From the NCBI GenBank assembly GCA_036346255.1, contig CM070629.1:2919001-2983000 (forward strand): a stretch of 64,000 nt of DNA. The letters run 5' to 3'. Every line of letters begins with the position of its first letter. Within the stretch, counting starts at the first letter, position 1. The DNA comes from Ampelocalamus luodianensis. Lineage: Eukaryota; Streptophyta; Magnoliopsida; Poales; Poaceae. Positions 1 to 10,192 of this stretch are shown here, piece after piece. Made by a program: the position numbers and the translations under genes. Under the pieces are notes generated by a model. That model ran no database searches. It was not told the origin of the DNA and saw nothing but the letters and a program-made list of their open reading frames with translations.

Positions 1-310
1 AATTTTTGGTTTATTTAGCCTTCTTTTGAAACAAAATAGTAAATCTAGTCTCTCTACGATCGAAATAACAAAAATGGCTACGCAGTAGGTTAAACCGGCG
101 ACATGTGTCCCCTATCGCACTCCTAGTCCGCTGAAGCCACCTTCCGCGTTCCCCGTGTGCGGCAGGCCACCTGCCGTACTCTTAATCTGCGGCAGGATAG
201 TATAAGCACGTGGGCACCAAGGGGTGCCATTTTTGCCATTTCAAATGCGAAGAGGCTAGATTTGCTATTTCGTTTCAAAACGATGCCAAATGAGCCAATA
301 ACTCATGCCT
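1..310. repeat. Inverted-repeat element, cut by the window start
   Basis: The first ~75 bases and bases ~230-300 are imperfect inverted copies of each other. Both carry a TTTTGAAAC(A/G)AAATAG core followed by AAATCTAG, and both end with a CAAAAATGGC block. The middle is GC-richer with repeated CGGCAGG words. The structure suits a MITE or a small MULE, but the left end lies outside the window, so no target duplication can be checked. No coding sequence is visible. Confidence 0.5.
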
Positions 311-1320
311 ACCCAGCCTTGAGTTGTTGCCCTTGACCGTCTTGTCGTAGGCTGCCGCTTATTGCAACTGTTTGGGTATTGTAGTTTCTAAGAAACATAG
401 TATTAAAAAATCACAGTAACCACATTTTTATAACTATTATTTAGGTGATACCGCATTTTTTAGAAATTATAGTTCTTTATAGTTTTTATAGAAACCATGA
501 TGTGTTTGGATGCGGCGGTATTTTGCGTGGTATTCTTTTTAAATGTCTGCTATATGATCAAACTTCGCTGGTCAATATTGTATATAGCCATATGCAAATT
601 CTCACGAGTATGAGATGTCGACGTATATAAAAAGGGATTGTCTATTCATAAGGTGACTAAAATTTTCTTAAGTGTAAATCATGTTTTTTTTATCTATTGG
701 ATCAATATTCAATCATATGACACATCAATCTCTACACAAATCCAATAGTCACAACGATTGACTTAAATTTAAGAAAATTTCAGGCAACTTAAAAATAACA
801 AATTTGATATAATAAATGAATATGTATTAGCTAGAGATAAAGCAATACTACTTGTACGTGTATATCATATCTATTAGCTCCTATCAGACTGATTACTAGT
901 ATATCTATAAGCTACCGGTTTAAAGAAAAGATCCTCAAAGATCCTCTGGTTCTTCACGTAACTTTTTTCTTGAATGCTCTTGAGATGGGGAACTACATCT
1001 ACACACACGTACATCTACCGTTTCAAATTCAACAGTACGAATTTTATCATTATGTGGGAATTTTTTTGAAGCGGAAGAGTAGAGATGGTGATGAATTGGC
1101 TGTTGTCGCTTGAAATCCATACTCATCTGATTATATCTTGTAGAGAGGCATGTATTTTGGAGAGAGACATGTCTCTTCGGTTTAGGAAAAAAGAGGTCCT
1201 ACATGGAGTTTCCAAAACTCTAAAAAAACCATAGTTTTAGAGATACAATGGTTTTCAAAACTATAGTGTTTGTTACACCTAAACACCTCAATACCTCATG
1301 GTTTTCTGAAACCATAGTAT
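311..1320. other. AT-rich intergenic DNA without a recognisable gene
   Basis: No frame here resembles a known protein and base composition is strongly AT. Around 1200-1320 there are short palindromic runs built from AAACCATAG and CTATGGTTT words, as in degraded MITEs. The Pack-MULE that follows inserted into this sequence, and the flank resumes at 2755 with a matching CCATGGTATTC stretch. Confidence 0.5.
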
Positions 1321-1329
1321 TTTTCAAAA

Positions 1330-2745
1330 GGGAGAATTGGCTACAGGGCACTGAACTTTCACGTCCTTTGCCAACGGACATCCAAAAAACGTGGTTTCAC
1401 CAGAAGACACTCAAATTTCGTGTATTTTGGCCGCAGGACACTAAGACGCTTATTGTATTATTATTCATTGTTCCGGAGAGAGAAACACTGCCAAATGACC
1501 TTTATACCCTTCCCTCTATGACGAGTGGGGCCTACGGTTAGTGAAAGAAGACAGGGGAGGGTAGCCGACGGTTCGGGCTGGGATCAACGCCGGCGAGGAG
1601 GTCAATGGCGGCAACCAGCAATGGTGAAAACGGAGTGCAGGGGCCGGGGCGGATTCACAGGCGGTGGCGGCACGGCTCATGACGATCGGTGGCGACCGGG
1701 CGAAGCACGACAGCGATAGCGGCACGACATTCATGGCGGCGATGGCGGCGGAGGGTGAGAGTGGAGGAGAAGGGGCGCGCATGAGCACCGACGAGTGGAG
1801 GGGAGCTCACGGGAGTGTTTGCCGACGACGAAGGAGGACCGAGACGAGCTGGCGGTAGTGACTCTGGGCGGCGCGGCGAGGACGACGTGGCGGCGCCGTT
1901 GGGGGGAATGGTGGCCCGAATCGAAGACTGGGGAAGGCAAAGGGTGGTGAGGGGATGCTCTAGAAGGAGTGAATCAGGCGGAGGTGTACCGTGCGAGGGG
2001 TATTGGTCGCGGCAGCAGCTTTGGGTTGGAGCCGAGGGAGACGGGGCCGATGCAGTGCTCCGATGGTGCAAATCTTCAATTGATTGGGGGTTCTTGCTTG
2101 CGGGGGCGTGGGACACGGCGTGCCGCCGTTGGCCGGCGATGGGGTTCACCGTGGCGGCGGGATTGGCAAGCGGCAAGCGGCGGAGCCATGCGGTAATGGC
2201 ACGGCTTGAGCTTGCTTGCTCTGTGGTCTTCGAGGGAGGAATTGAAGAAGCGCGCGAGGCGACGATGGCGGTGGCGGCTCGGGCCGAAACGAGGAAGACG
2301 AGGGGAAATAGATGGCGCGTCCCGGGGCTTTGGTGGCGAGTTGAGGAAGGAGGCGAGCACGCGGGCGTGTGCGAGGAGGTGCTAGTGCACACAGCGAGGA
2401 TGGCTAGAGCTAAGCGAGCAGCCGGCGCGCTCGATGCGATCGCGACGACCGGCGGTGGAACATGGGGCCGCGGCAAGGAAGAAGCGGGCTCGGCCTTTTC
2501 GGTGAGATAGTCGGCGCGGCGAGCGGAGGAAAGAGATGAAGGAAGCGGAGGAAGGTGACCGAAAGGGTAAAATGGTATTTTCCTTGGCCTTCTCTCTCCT
2601 CTTTAGCCCGGATATATTATTATATTGGTCTTAGTGTTTTTCGGCAAAGAGCCACAAATGTTCAGTGTCTTTTAGCGAAGACACGAGTTTTGGATGTTCA
2701 ATAGCAAAAGGTGACAAATTGTAGTGCCCTGTAGCCAATTCTCCC
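1330..2745. mobile_element. Pack-MULE-like Mutator element with GC-rich cargo
   Basis: The element starts GGGAGAATTGGCTACAGGGC and ends with the inverse of that sequence. The terminal inverted repeats extend imperfectly for about 140 bp. A perfect 9-bp target duplication, TTTTCAAAA, flanks it (1321-1329 and 2746-2754), which is diagnostic of Mutator-like elements. The interior (about 1510-2540) is much more GC-rich than the TIRs or flanks, as expected for captured host gene sequence, and no transposase is present. Long frames run on both strands (1815-2510 plus, 1655-2476 minus), but neither shows a domain I recognise, so the cargo gene and its direction are unknown. It is non-autonomous. Confidence 0.88.
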
Positions 2746-2754
2746 TTTTCAAAA

Positions 2755-3195
2755 CCATGGTATTCTTCTAAAAGTCCAGAAAAAATATAACACCCAAACA
2801 GGCACTTACCTGACGGCAGTGCCGTCACCGCTCTATCCGCGGCACTGCCCACCCCGAGGCTGCATTGCTGCCACCAAATTATCTGTGTAGAAATATATAT
2901 GCGGGGATTAACAGACAGACATTAGAGCAAATATGACATTCTTGAAAATGAACTAATAAAAATCATTTCAAAGAAAAAAAACGAAAATGGAATGGAGGGT
3001 GTTCCTTTTGCAGCAAAAAAACGAGAGCCTTTGTGTTTACACATCAGAGGAAATGTAAGAGAGTTACGGTCCTTACAAGGTGAGAAAACTCTTTGAGAAA
3101 GAATTAAGAAAAGTACATCCCAGCATTGAACCATTGGTTCAACACCTCCAGCAAACGGTTATCGAATAATCGTTACCAGACCAAAAGCTCAGCAC
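2755..3195. other. Non-coding flank
   Basis: Continuation of the pre-insertion sequence of the Pack-MULE, then AT-rich DNA with no recognisable gene, RNA or element. Confidence 0.4.
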
Positions 3196-3198
3196 TAA

Positions 3199-3506
3199 GG
3201 GTATGTACAGTGGTATAGACAGTGGTTGTCTGTAATACCTTTCATATCATCTATAGACAGAACTAAACGCAATCCATACAATGGGTTGTTTTTAAGTTGT
3301 CTATATATATCCTCCATAAAATAAAACATGTGGGTTACAGACGGTATAGATACAATAACAAAAGTGATGTCTATAAGGACCTTATAGACCGTCTGTTGCA
3401 TGCCAGACGGCTTCTACCTCTCTCCTCCTTCTCTCTCATCCATGTCACAAAAAATCTTACGTAGCAAGTATTATAGACGGCTGATGTCACCCCACTGTAC
3501 ATGCCC
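3199..3506. mobile_element. Tourist-like (PIF/Harbinger) MITE
   Basis: A 308-bp non-coding element. Its ends are GGGTATGTACAGTGG and, inverted, CCACTGTACATGCCC. It is flanked by TAA on both sides (3196-3198 and 3507-3509), the 3-bp target type of PIF/Harbinger elements. Internal short repeats around AGACGG and GTCTATA are common in such MITEs. No transposase is present. It lies in the distal 3' flank of the PPR gene. Confidence 0.85.
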
Positions 3507-3509
3507 TAA

Positions 3510-4858
3510 GCACACATTTTTCAGTCTACAAAGTACAAACCACTACTAAAGAACTGCCCAACTGACAGCCTGACACAAATGAAGCCTGCAGAGTATAACA
3601 AAGCATGCCCTCACTTCTCACTGCCACCCTCACAAGACAAAGAAGATACCTGAAAATCTATAGCAGAATTCAAATGGATTAATCCCTTGCAGTTTATCTA
3701 ATGAGCAAAGCAAAACTCAAAAGCAGAACATGATATTCAAGCCAAACAGGTAACAAAACGCATTACCTTCTCCAACCTGCAAAAGTCTGCATATGCGCAT
3801 AATAGATCATGCCACTGCAACTGTTTCAGCGATAGCAACAACAGAGTCAAGAGTCCAGTTGCATCTCGCCCGTATTAGCCGTACCAGGCCTTGATAACTC
3901 TTGACGCCGAGGCCTTGCGGACGTTGGCTGCGGAGGCGAGTGGCACGTCAGGAGGAATGGTTCTTGGCCCGCTGGCCACCACCCGCAGACAAGCTCTTGG
4001 CCTGGAGGCCAGCGGCGCGTCAAGGAAACCCAGTCGTGACTCGTGAGTTCTTGGCCATGGTGCCAGATGGTGCCATTGACGACTCAACCGCGCAACTCAG
4101 TATGGTGGGTTGCAACCCATACCTGCCCGGTAGGGTATCAGTGTAGAGTGTAGACGGGTTTGTTTCGTAACCCAACCCGATCTGCTAAGTAGTGCATTTA
4201 TATGGTTTGGGCCGGGCCAGCTCGTGTGGGTTGGGTGGGTTGTGAAACCTGTGAACAACCCTAGAAGGCGCCACAAATGTTGACCTTATAACCATGGTTG
4301 TTTTGGTCATGCTCATCTGAAAACTTGGTGAAGATGGCCTTCCTCCTCCTGGATTGATGAACGTCCCATCTTTGATATCAACACTCCAAATGCAGTGCCT
4401 TTGTTTCTTTTACCCGAAGGTACATGTTGCAATATCCAAACTTTTCTAGAGCACTGAATTGCCATAAAAAGTGAATTTTGAAGACACCACTTAACCGGCC
4501 GTCTGACAAATAAGTGTGCCCCAGCTTTGATAATTTGAATAGATACTTTTTGCTCTCAGGTGTCATTGCTGACAGCATTGATGATATAGCCTGCACTGGT
4601 GCATTGAGAAATGAAGAACAATTGAAGTACTCGCTGCAATAATGACGAGAAAATTGGGTACATGACATGCAATAATCATGAATACAAATTGTCATACTTT
4701 AGAATATGGGGCCAGCTGAAAGCGATATAACACCTATGCTCTGGAAATAGACAAACAATATCAAAAAATGATAGGCAGATTTAGGCCAAATGAACATATA
4801 TTAGATCTCATATATGAAGGCTACCTGCTCACAATGACCTGAATTGGGGGCTTGAGGC
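3510..4858. other. 3' flank of the PPR gene
   Basis: This stretch is downstream of the minus-strand PPR gene. A 105-codon minus frame at 4378-4695 has no recognisable domain; it may be part of a 3' UTR or chance. Around 4080-4265 there are inverted GGGTTG and CAACCC words that could fold. Nothing else can be supported here. Confidence 0.35.
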
Positions 4859-6754
4859 TCACAAAGCAACGCCAGGTTCAAATTTAGGGCACAATTTATG
4901 TAAAATTTTCAATAACTCCTGGGGTGAGGTGATGCCGCCTTTTGATATTTCTGTACCCAAATCAGGCAAACTCTGTGATAATGTGTTGCCTTCATTGCTC
5001 GCAACCAGAGAAGTGATAACAGTCGAAATAATTTTTGAATCAAGAGCTACATCCTTGGCTATCATTTCATGAATTAACTCGAGAACCTTGTTTGTCTCGC
5101 CTTTAGCGCTATAACCTCGGATCAGTGAATCAAACACAGCAACGTCAGGCACAAAGCCACTTGCAGTCATCTGTTTAAGCACCCTCTTTGCTTCTCCTAG
5201 GTCTCCAGATTTTGCAAACATGTTGATTAGCGTAGAATATGTCACAGCATCAGGACTCAGTCCCTCATCAAGCATGTCTTTAAGCAACTCTTTTGCAGTT
5301 TTCATGTCCCCAGATTTGCCAGCACCATGGATCATAGTGCTATATGCGACAGCATCTAGTGTGCAGTTCTTATCCATTTCATTGAAAAAATTCATAGCCC
5401 GCTCCATCATGCCCTGTTGACACATAGCTGCAAGCAAAGGAATATAGTGAAACAGCTCAGGCTCTATCCCGCGATCTCTCATTTTAGGCAAGAATCTTTC
5501 CGCAAGGTCAACTAGCCACATCTTGCAGAAGCCATTTATCAATATGCTGTAGGTGAATGAATCAGGCTCCAACCCAAAACTAGCCATCTCATGCATCAGC
5601 TTCATAGCCTTCTTTACCTTGTGGACTCTAAGGAGTCCACCAATCAGCAGATTAAACGTCACCAAGTTACACACACACCCCCTCTCAGCCATCACAGCAC
5701 GAACTTGGAATGCTTGATTCATCCTACCAATCTTACAAAGCCCATGTATAACCGAGTTGAATGTCATCACATCAGGCTCAACCGTAGTTTCACCTCGAAT
5801 CATCTCATTGAGCAGCCTCATTGCCTCATCTATCTCGAGCACACCAGAGAGCCCTGTGATCAGTGTGTTGTATGTCACAACATCCGGTGCCACCCCCTTC
5901 TCCGCCATCGTCTTCCGCACACTGATTGCCTCCCTCACTGATCCTTCCTTGCACATGGAATTGATCAGCACATTGTACGTCACTACGTTTGGCTCCAATC
6001 CCTGCTTCAACATCGTGTGCATCACCTTTGCTGCCTTTCTTGTCTTCCCCTCTCTACACAGGCTGTCAATTAAACCAGTGTACATCACCACATCCGGCTC
6101 AATCCCCCTGTTGGACATTTCCTCGAACACCTTGCCTACGTCGTCCCACCGCCCAGTCTTGCAATACCCCCGGAGCAAGCAACTGTACACAACCACGTTG
6201 GGCTCAATACCACTCTCACACATCTCAGTCAGCAGGTCCACGGCCTTGTCAACGTCCGCGGCGTCGCATAGCCCACGGATGAGCGTGCCATAGGTGACGA
6301 CGTCGGCGCGGACGCCGCGGGCTTGCATGGACCGGAGCAATCCGACTGCTTGGTCCGTGCGGTGGTCGGCGCAGAGCGCGCGCATGAGCGTGGTGTAGGA
6401 GACGGCGTTGGGGTGGGAGGTAGGGTGGGGCTCGTGGGACATTTGGCGGAGGAGGGTGAGGGCGCGGTCGCGGTGGCCGTGGCGGCAGAGGGCGGCGAGG
6501 ACGGTGTTGTAGGAGACGGCGTCGCGGACGGAGGGGAGGTCGGAGAGGAGGGAGGCCGCCTCCGGGAGGGGCAGCAGGCGGAGGTGGCGGTTGAGGCACG
6601 CGGCGGCCTCGGCGCGGCCGCGGCGGAGGAGGACCGCGAGGAAGGGCGCGGCGTGCCTCGTGGGCCTCGAGGTTGGGAGCTGGGGCGAGACGGACGCGGT
6701 GGAGGGGGCGGAGATAGCGGCGACGGCGCGGAGGAGTTTCGGTTGCCTCCCCAT
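4859..6754 (-). CDS. P-class pentatricopeptide repeat (PPR) protein
   Basis: An intronless 631-codon frame, typical of plant PPR genes. It encodes about 14 consecutive 35-residue motifs of the form VVTYNTLI..LCK.G....A..L..EM...G..PD, starting near residue 85 and running almost to the C-terminus, plus one degenerate last motif. There is no E, DYW or SMR tail, so it is P-class. P-class proteins bind organellar RNA and act in processing, stability or translation in mitochondria or plastids. The Arg/Ala-rich, acid-poor N-terminus is consistent with a transit peptide, but the organelle cannot be decided. I chose the Met at 6754 (MGRQPK...). The frame stays open for 92 more codons to 7030, but that part is low-complexity, GC-rich and lacks PPR motifs. 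No frameshift is visible. It resembles Rf/RFL-type PPRs in its motif style only; a restorer role is not shown. Confidence 0.93.
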   Translation of the reverse strand: MGRQPKLLRAVAAISAPSTASVSPQLPTSRPTRHAAPFLAVLLRRGRAEAAACLNRHLRLLPLPEAASLLSDLPSVRDAVSYNTVLAALCRHGHRDRALTLLRQMSHEPHPTSHPNAVSYTTLMRALCADHRTDQAVGLLRSMQARGVRADVVTYGTLIRGLCDAADVDKAVDLLTEMCESGIEPNVVVYSCLLRGYCKTGRWDDVGKVFEEMSNRGIEPDVVMYTGLIDSLCREGKTRKAAKVMHTMLKQGLEPNVVTYNVLINSMCKEGSVREAISVRKTMAEKGVAPDVVTYNTLITGLSGVLEIDEAMRLLNEMIRGETTVEPDVMTFNSVIHGLCKIGRMNQAFQVRAVMAERGCVCNLVTFNLLIGGLLRVHKVKKAMKLMHEMASFGLEPDSFTYSILINGFCKMWLVDLAERFLPKMRDRGIEPELFHYIPLLAAMCQQGMMERAMNFFNEMDKNCTLDAVAYSTMIHGAGKSGDMKTAKELLKDMLDEGLSPDAVTYSTLINMFAKSGDLGEAKRVLKQMTASGFVPDVAVFDSLIRGYSAKGETNKVLELIHEMIAKDVALDSKIISTVITSLVASNEGNTLSQSLPDLGTEISKGGITSPQELLKILHKLCPKFEPGVAL

Positions 6755-7030
6755 GGCGGTGGGCACCCGGCACAAGCGGCGGGGAGCAGGAGCGCGGCAA
6801 CGGCTTGGCCTAGGAGTTTGTCCCCCTTTTCCTGCCTTTGCCCCGCACGAATCGGCACAAAAAAACGGCCGATCTGACGCCCCGCGCGCCAAGCTGCTCG
6901 CCCGGCCAACGTTGGCAGTGTCACGGTGGGACTCGGGAGTCGCAGTCGCCGCCCAGAAAACCGCAGCAGCCAGCCAGGGCGACGCGCGGTTGTGACTTGT
7001 GAGTTGTGTGACTTGAGACAAGTTGTTCAA

Positions 7031-7513
7031 GGCCGCGCGGGCCGACGTCGGAAGCGTGCTGCGCGGGCCTGACTCTTTAGTGGGCCATGCGATCGCGAGC
7101 CCACAGCGGACGGCACTGAAATCGTGAAACTACGAGAAATTTGCTCGGCTGTGCGTGATGGGCTGACGGGTTAGTCCTTGACCGTGCACGTGGGCCGCTT
7201 AGAGCGTTGCATGTCTTGCGCTTGATCAACCGGCCTGGCTTGACGCAACGACGACTCGATTCGGCGCAATCGATGGATAAACTTGCGCTGTTGCACTTGC
7301 ACACGCACCTGCTCGATCATGCGAAGAGGGGGGCTCAGCTCAAGGGAGCGAAACGCCGTTTACTTCAGTTTACTTTGCTTCTAGGGCACCAGAACATGTT
7401 GTACCCTACACAGTCACACAGGGCACTAGGTCAGCGTGCTGCCCCAGGTCGGCAGTACACAAACACCGGGGTGGCGGTGGGGGTGGTTTCCCTGGCGGAA
7501 GGCGTAATGCCAT
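7031..7513. other. Upstream region of the PPR gene, with a cyclin-promoter-like patch
   Basis: The divergent upstream region of the PPR gene. At 7428-7476 the sequence AGGTCAGCGTGCT followed by GGTCGGCAGTACACAAACAC recurs upstream of cyclin copies 1 and 2 (about 13892-13932 and 24076-24115). This marks an old segmental relationship with the cyclin cluster. No gene is evident. Confidence 0.5.
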
Positions 7514-7733
7514 GGGTGAACAGTGTATTTGTGTATGACAATGTTTCGTCTGATAAAAAACAACGGGTAAGCATCAAAATACTGTAGCACTACTGTTTAT
7601 GAATGTTGTTCACAAATGATACAGTGAAACACTGTCACATTACACTGTTTATGAACGCTGCGTCGGTTGATCTGATCTGTTCTTATCGGATCAAGCGGCT
7701 CAAATCTAAAGAATGTTATGACACTGTTCACCC
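7514..7733. mobile_element. Small MITE with GGGTGAACAGTGT ends
   Basis: The two ends are inverted copies (GGGTGAACAGTGT and ACACTGTTCACCC). The interior is about 220 bp, AT-rich and non-coding, with additional internal CACTGTT/AACAGTG words. Flanking bases do not give a clear target duplication, so the superfamily is undecided. Confidence 0.6.
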
Positions 7734-8184
7734 ATAATATTCTCAAGGAAATAGCAGATGATACGCGTCCGGTCCAGGGCGAGTACTTGGGCTAAATCTA
7801 ACCAGCTCGACTCCATCGGTTGCTGCGCCGCATTACGCCCGTCACGAGTACTAAATGTGACCCCGTTCCACCGACGTGCATGTCGTATTTGCTGGGTCCT
7901 CAAGTCCTCAAGTGCGTGTGTTGCTCATGCAAATTAATACGTGAGCCGGAATTTTTTTCAGCGATATGTAGTGCCTCTCGTAGGCTCGTACCAGGCTCAA
8001 CGTGCAATGTTCGTACGGATGCATGAGCCGGCCTCAGCCCTCAAGTATGAATCAATGCGGAAGTCGAGCCCGTCCAACCAGATTGGTAGCTACATCGCAT
8101 TATTCTCGTCACGGGTTGCAGGCTACATTACTGGTCTGTGTGTGCCGGAAGAAACAAGTACAAAGCACGAACAATGCTGTACAT
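7734..8184. other. Non-coding DNA duplicated near 24120 and 35096
   Basis: Bases 7765-7862 match 24118-24212, including the recurring motif around CGGTTGCTGC and CGTCACGAG. Bases ~7978-8184 match 35098-35300 closely. No reading frame is conserved between the copies, so I read this as non-coding unit debris. Confidence 0.55.
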
Positions 8185-8428
8185 TTTTTTAATCATTTTA
8201 ATAATATTTTAAAGATAGCATCTCCTTAATTTTATTTCTATTCTGACCATTTGGTCACACCAAAACGCGTAGCATGACAAAAGCACTCTGTCACTCACGT
8301 CACGGATTTTTTTAATCATTTTAATAATATTTTAAAGATAGCATCTCCTTAATTTTATTTCTATTCTGACCATTTGGTCACACCAAAACGCGTAGCATGA
8401 CAAAAGCACTCTGTCACTCACGTCACGG
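8185..8428. repeat. 122-bp tandem duplication
   Basis: Bases 8185-8306 and 8307-8428 are nearly identical head-to-tail copies, with a 122-bp period measured at the CTATTCTGACC word (8239 and 8361). The homologous element at 35285-35951 has one copy only, so the duplication is local and later. It lies in the left arm of the foldback element. Confidence 0.9.
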
Positions 8429-8876
8429 ACCTTGGCGTGGCCAAAATTGCTACGATAGTTATCCAAGTTAGCGTGGCCAAAACTGTCACGATAGCCATCC
8501 AAGTTAGCGTGACTGACGGCGTTGGTAGATTGTGTGGCGTGACAAACCTTGACACGCCAGTATGCATGGTGTCACTCCAAAGTGCAACGATTGGATTTGG
8601 CGAGGTTAGGGCGGGGAGGAGAGAGGAGGCGTGAGAGGGTGAGAGGGAGAAAATGGGGGAAAATAGGAGAACTGGGAGGGTTGGCCGTGCGTGGCACTTA
8701 AGTCCATCGTTGTCATGCCACGAGCGTTGGCGTGACAAGACTTGTCATGCCACGCAATCTGCCCATGCTGTCAGCCACGTTAGCTCAGAGGGCTATCGTG
8801 ATAGCTTTTATCACGCTGAGGTTTGTGGTGTGACAGAGTGATTTTGACAAGTTACGCGTTCTGGTCATGGCCAATC
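8188..8876. mobile_element. Foldback element, copy 1, right end lost
   Basis: The left and right parts are long imperfect inverted repeats. For example CCAAAACGCGTAGCATGACA on the left answers to inverted CGCGTAACTTGTCA on the right, and ACTCTGTCAC appears in both arms. The element is non-coding and shares repeated GCGTGACA and GCCACG words. Compared with the copy at 35285-35951 it lacks the outer right end: at about 8876 it joins directly to cyclin-unit sequence. No transposase or clear target duplication is visible, so its class is open. Confidence 0.65.
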
Positions 8877-9601
8877 AGGACCAAAGGGCGGAGGCTGAGG
8901 AGGTGAGGACAGAGCCAAAGAGGAGTTACAGGGTCGAGCTATCGGTACCTTCATTGTACTTCTCTGTTTTTTTTCTTTGCTTCTTTTCTATTCATGTGTA
9001 AACTTAGATTACGCAAAAATAAAATACAATATTAGTGTCAATTTAGCTTAGTACTTTGAACACATACTCTCTTTTCGTATCGTGGCTTGCCACTGCACTC
9101 CTCCGGTTCTCCCTGGCGATCCATCTACGAACATGAACACATGATGCAACTCCCGGTTCCATAGACTCCACCCACATCCACGATCATTTCCACGCTCCGC
9201 GCGTCTTCTTCCCTTGGGCAGAGTGCACTCCTGCCAGGCCAACTGCTGCACCCACTCCGCTGGCTATCTGCCACCTGTGCATCTAAAGGCAACCAAACAA
9301 TGCAACGAAACGAAACGCACAGAAAACTACTTGTCACTGCCACCGTATATCTCCTTTGGATCCTTTCGACGTCTAAAAAAAAGAGGAACAAGGATGAGTA
9401 TTTTCCCCCAGTTTCCAATGCAAAATAACAAAGCAACACCTGCCTTATTACTAGTTTACTACTACTAGTACTCGCAAACTCGAGTGAAAGATCAGCTAGG
9501 TGACTTTTGTCGCTTGCAGAGAGGATGAAGAGACACTGTAACAGAGGCGTTAGGAATTATACTCAATAAGCACTAAGCACTGCCGTACCGCATGGTATAT
9601 A
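8877..9601. repeat. Cyclin-unit segment, oldest copy
   Basis: This stretch matches 17720-18451, 38665-39390, 46873-47600 and 55425-56147. It is non-coding: the short frames in it are not kept between copies. It ends at the left end of the PUB-carrying MULE, as in the other units. Confidence 0.75.
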
Positions 9602-10192
9602 GGGCAATTGATAATATGTCCTCCGCTTAAATGGTTTTCAAATATATAGCTTCATTTTCTATATAAATGATAATATAACTTCTACTAGATGGATTCTTGA
9701 TTAAATACACTGTTTATAATATTTTATTAATATACTGTGCTTTTTTCGTTTTAGCCACCCAAAATGACCAGGATGCCTTAACCCGCGCACTCATCTCCTC
9801 CCTCTTGAGCAGCTCCGACGCCATCTGCCTTGCCGCCGGCACACCGCCCACCACATGGACATTTGCAGCGCCCGTCCCGCCTCCCCCGCCCTTCATCATA
9901 TTGGGCAACACCGCCGGGATCGCCGCCTCCACCTTCTCGCATATCGCGGCGCTCCCTGGCCGGGGGAGCTCGCATTTGTGGCTAGCATGCGCACGGCCGC
10001 TGGGACGGCGCTCAGCCGGACTATCTCCGGAGCGCGTGCTCCACGAGGCTGGAGAGGCCGACCTCCACGGCCTGCTTGTCCAGGATGCCCTTCTCATCGA
10101 CGGGGCCGACGAGACGGATCATCTCAACGACCAATTCCTCCGCCTCGGCCGCGTCGATCTGTGACTCCAGCCGAGGCGGAGGACGAGACGTG
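9602..10192 (-). mobile_element. PUB-carrying MULE, copy 1, truncated
   Basis: This is the left TIR (GGGCAATTGATAATATG...) and the first ~590 bp of the element seen complete at 18452-19568. It includes the part encoding, on the minus strand, the last ARM-like segments of a U-box ligase. The right half and right TIR are gone: at about 10192 the sequence jumps to the block found at 20118 onward in unit 2. Frameshifts relative to the ligase frame make it non-coding now. Confidence 0.75.

Noticed and set aside
1655..2476. 273-codon minus frame and 231-codon plus frame in the first Pack-MULE
   Set aside because: They overlap antisense in GC-rich DNA where long frames arise by chance, and neither shows a domain. 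Kept only as cargo description.
9214..9468. 84-codon frame (MGRVHSCQ...) repeated in every unit
   Set aside because: The frame is interrupted or shifted in other copies (for example 24610-25050) and has no domain, so it looks like conserved non-coding unit sequence.
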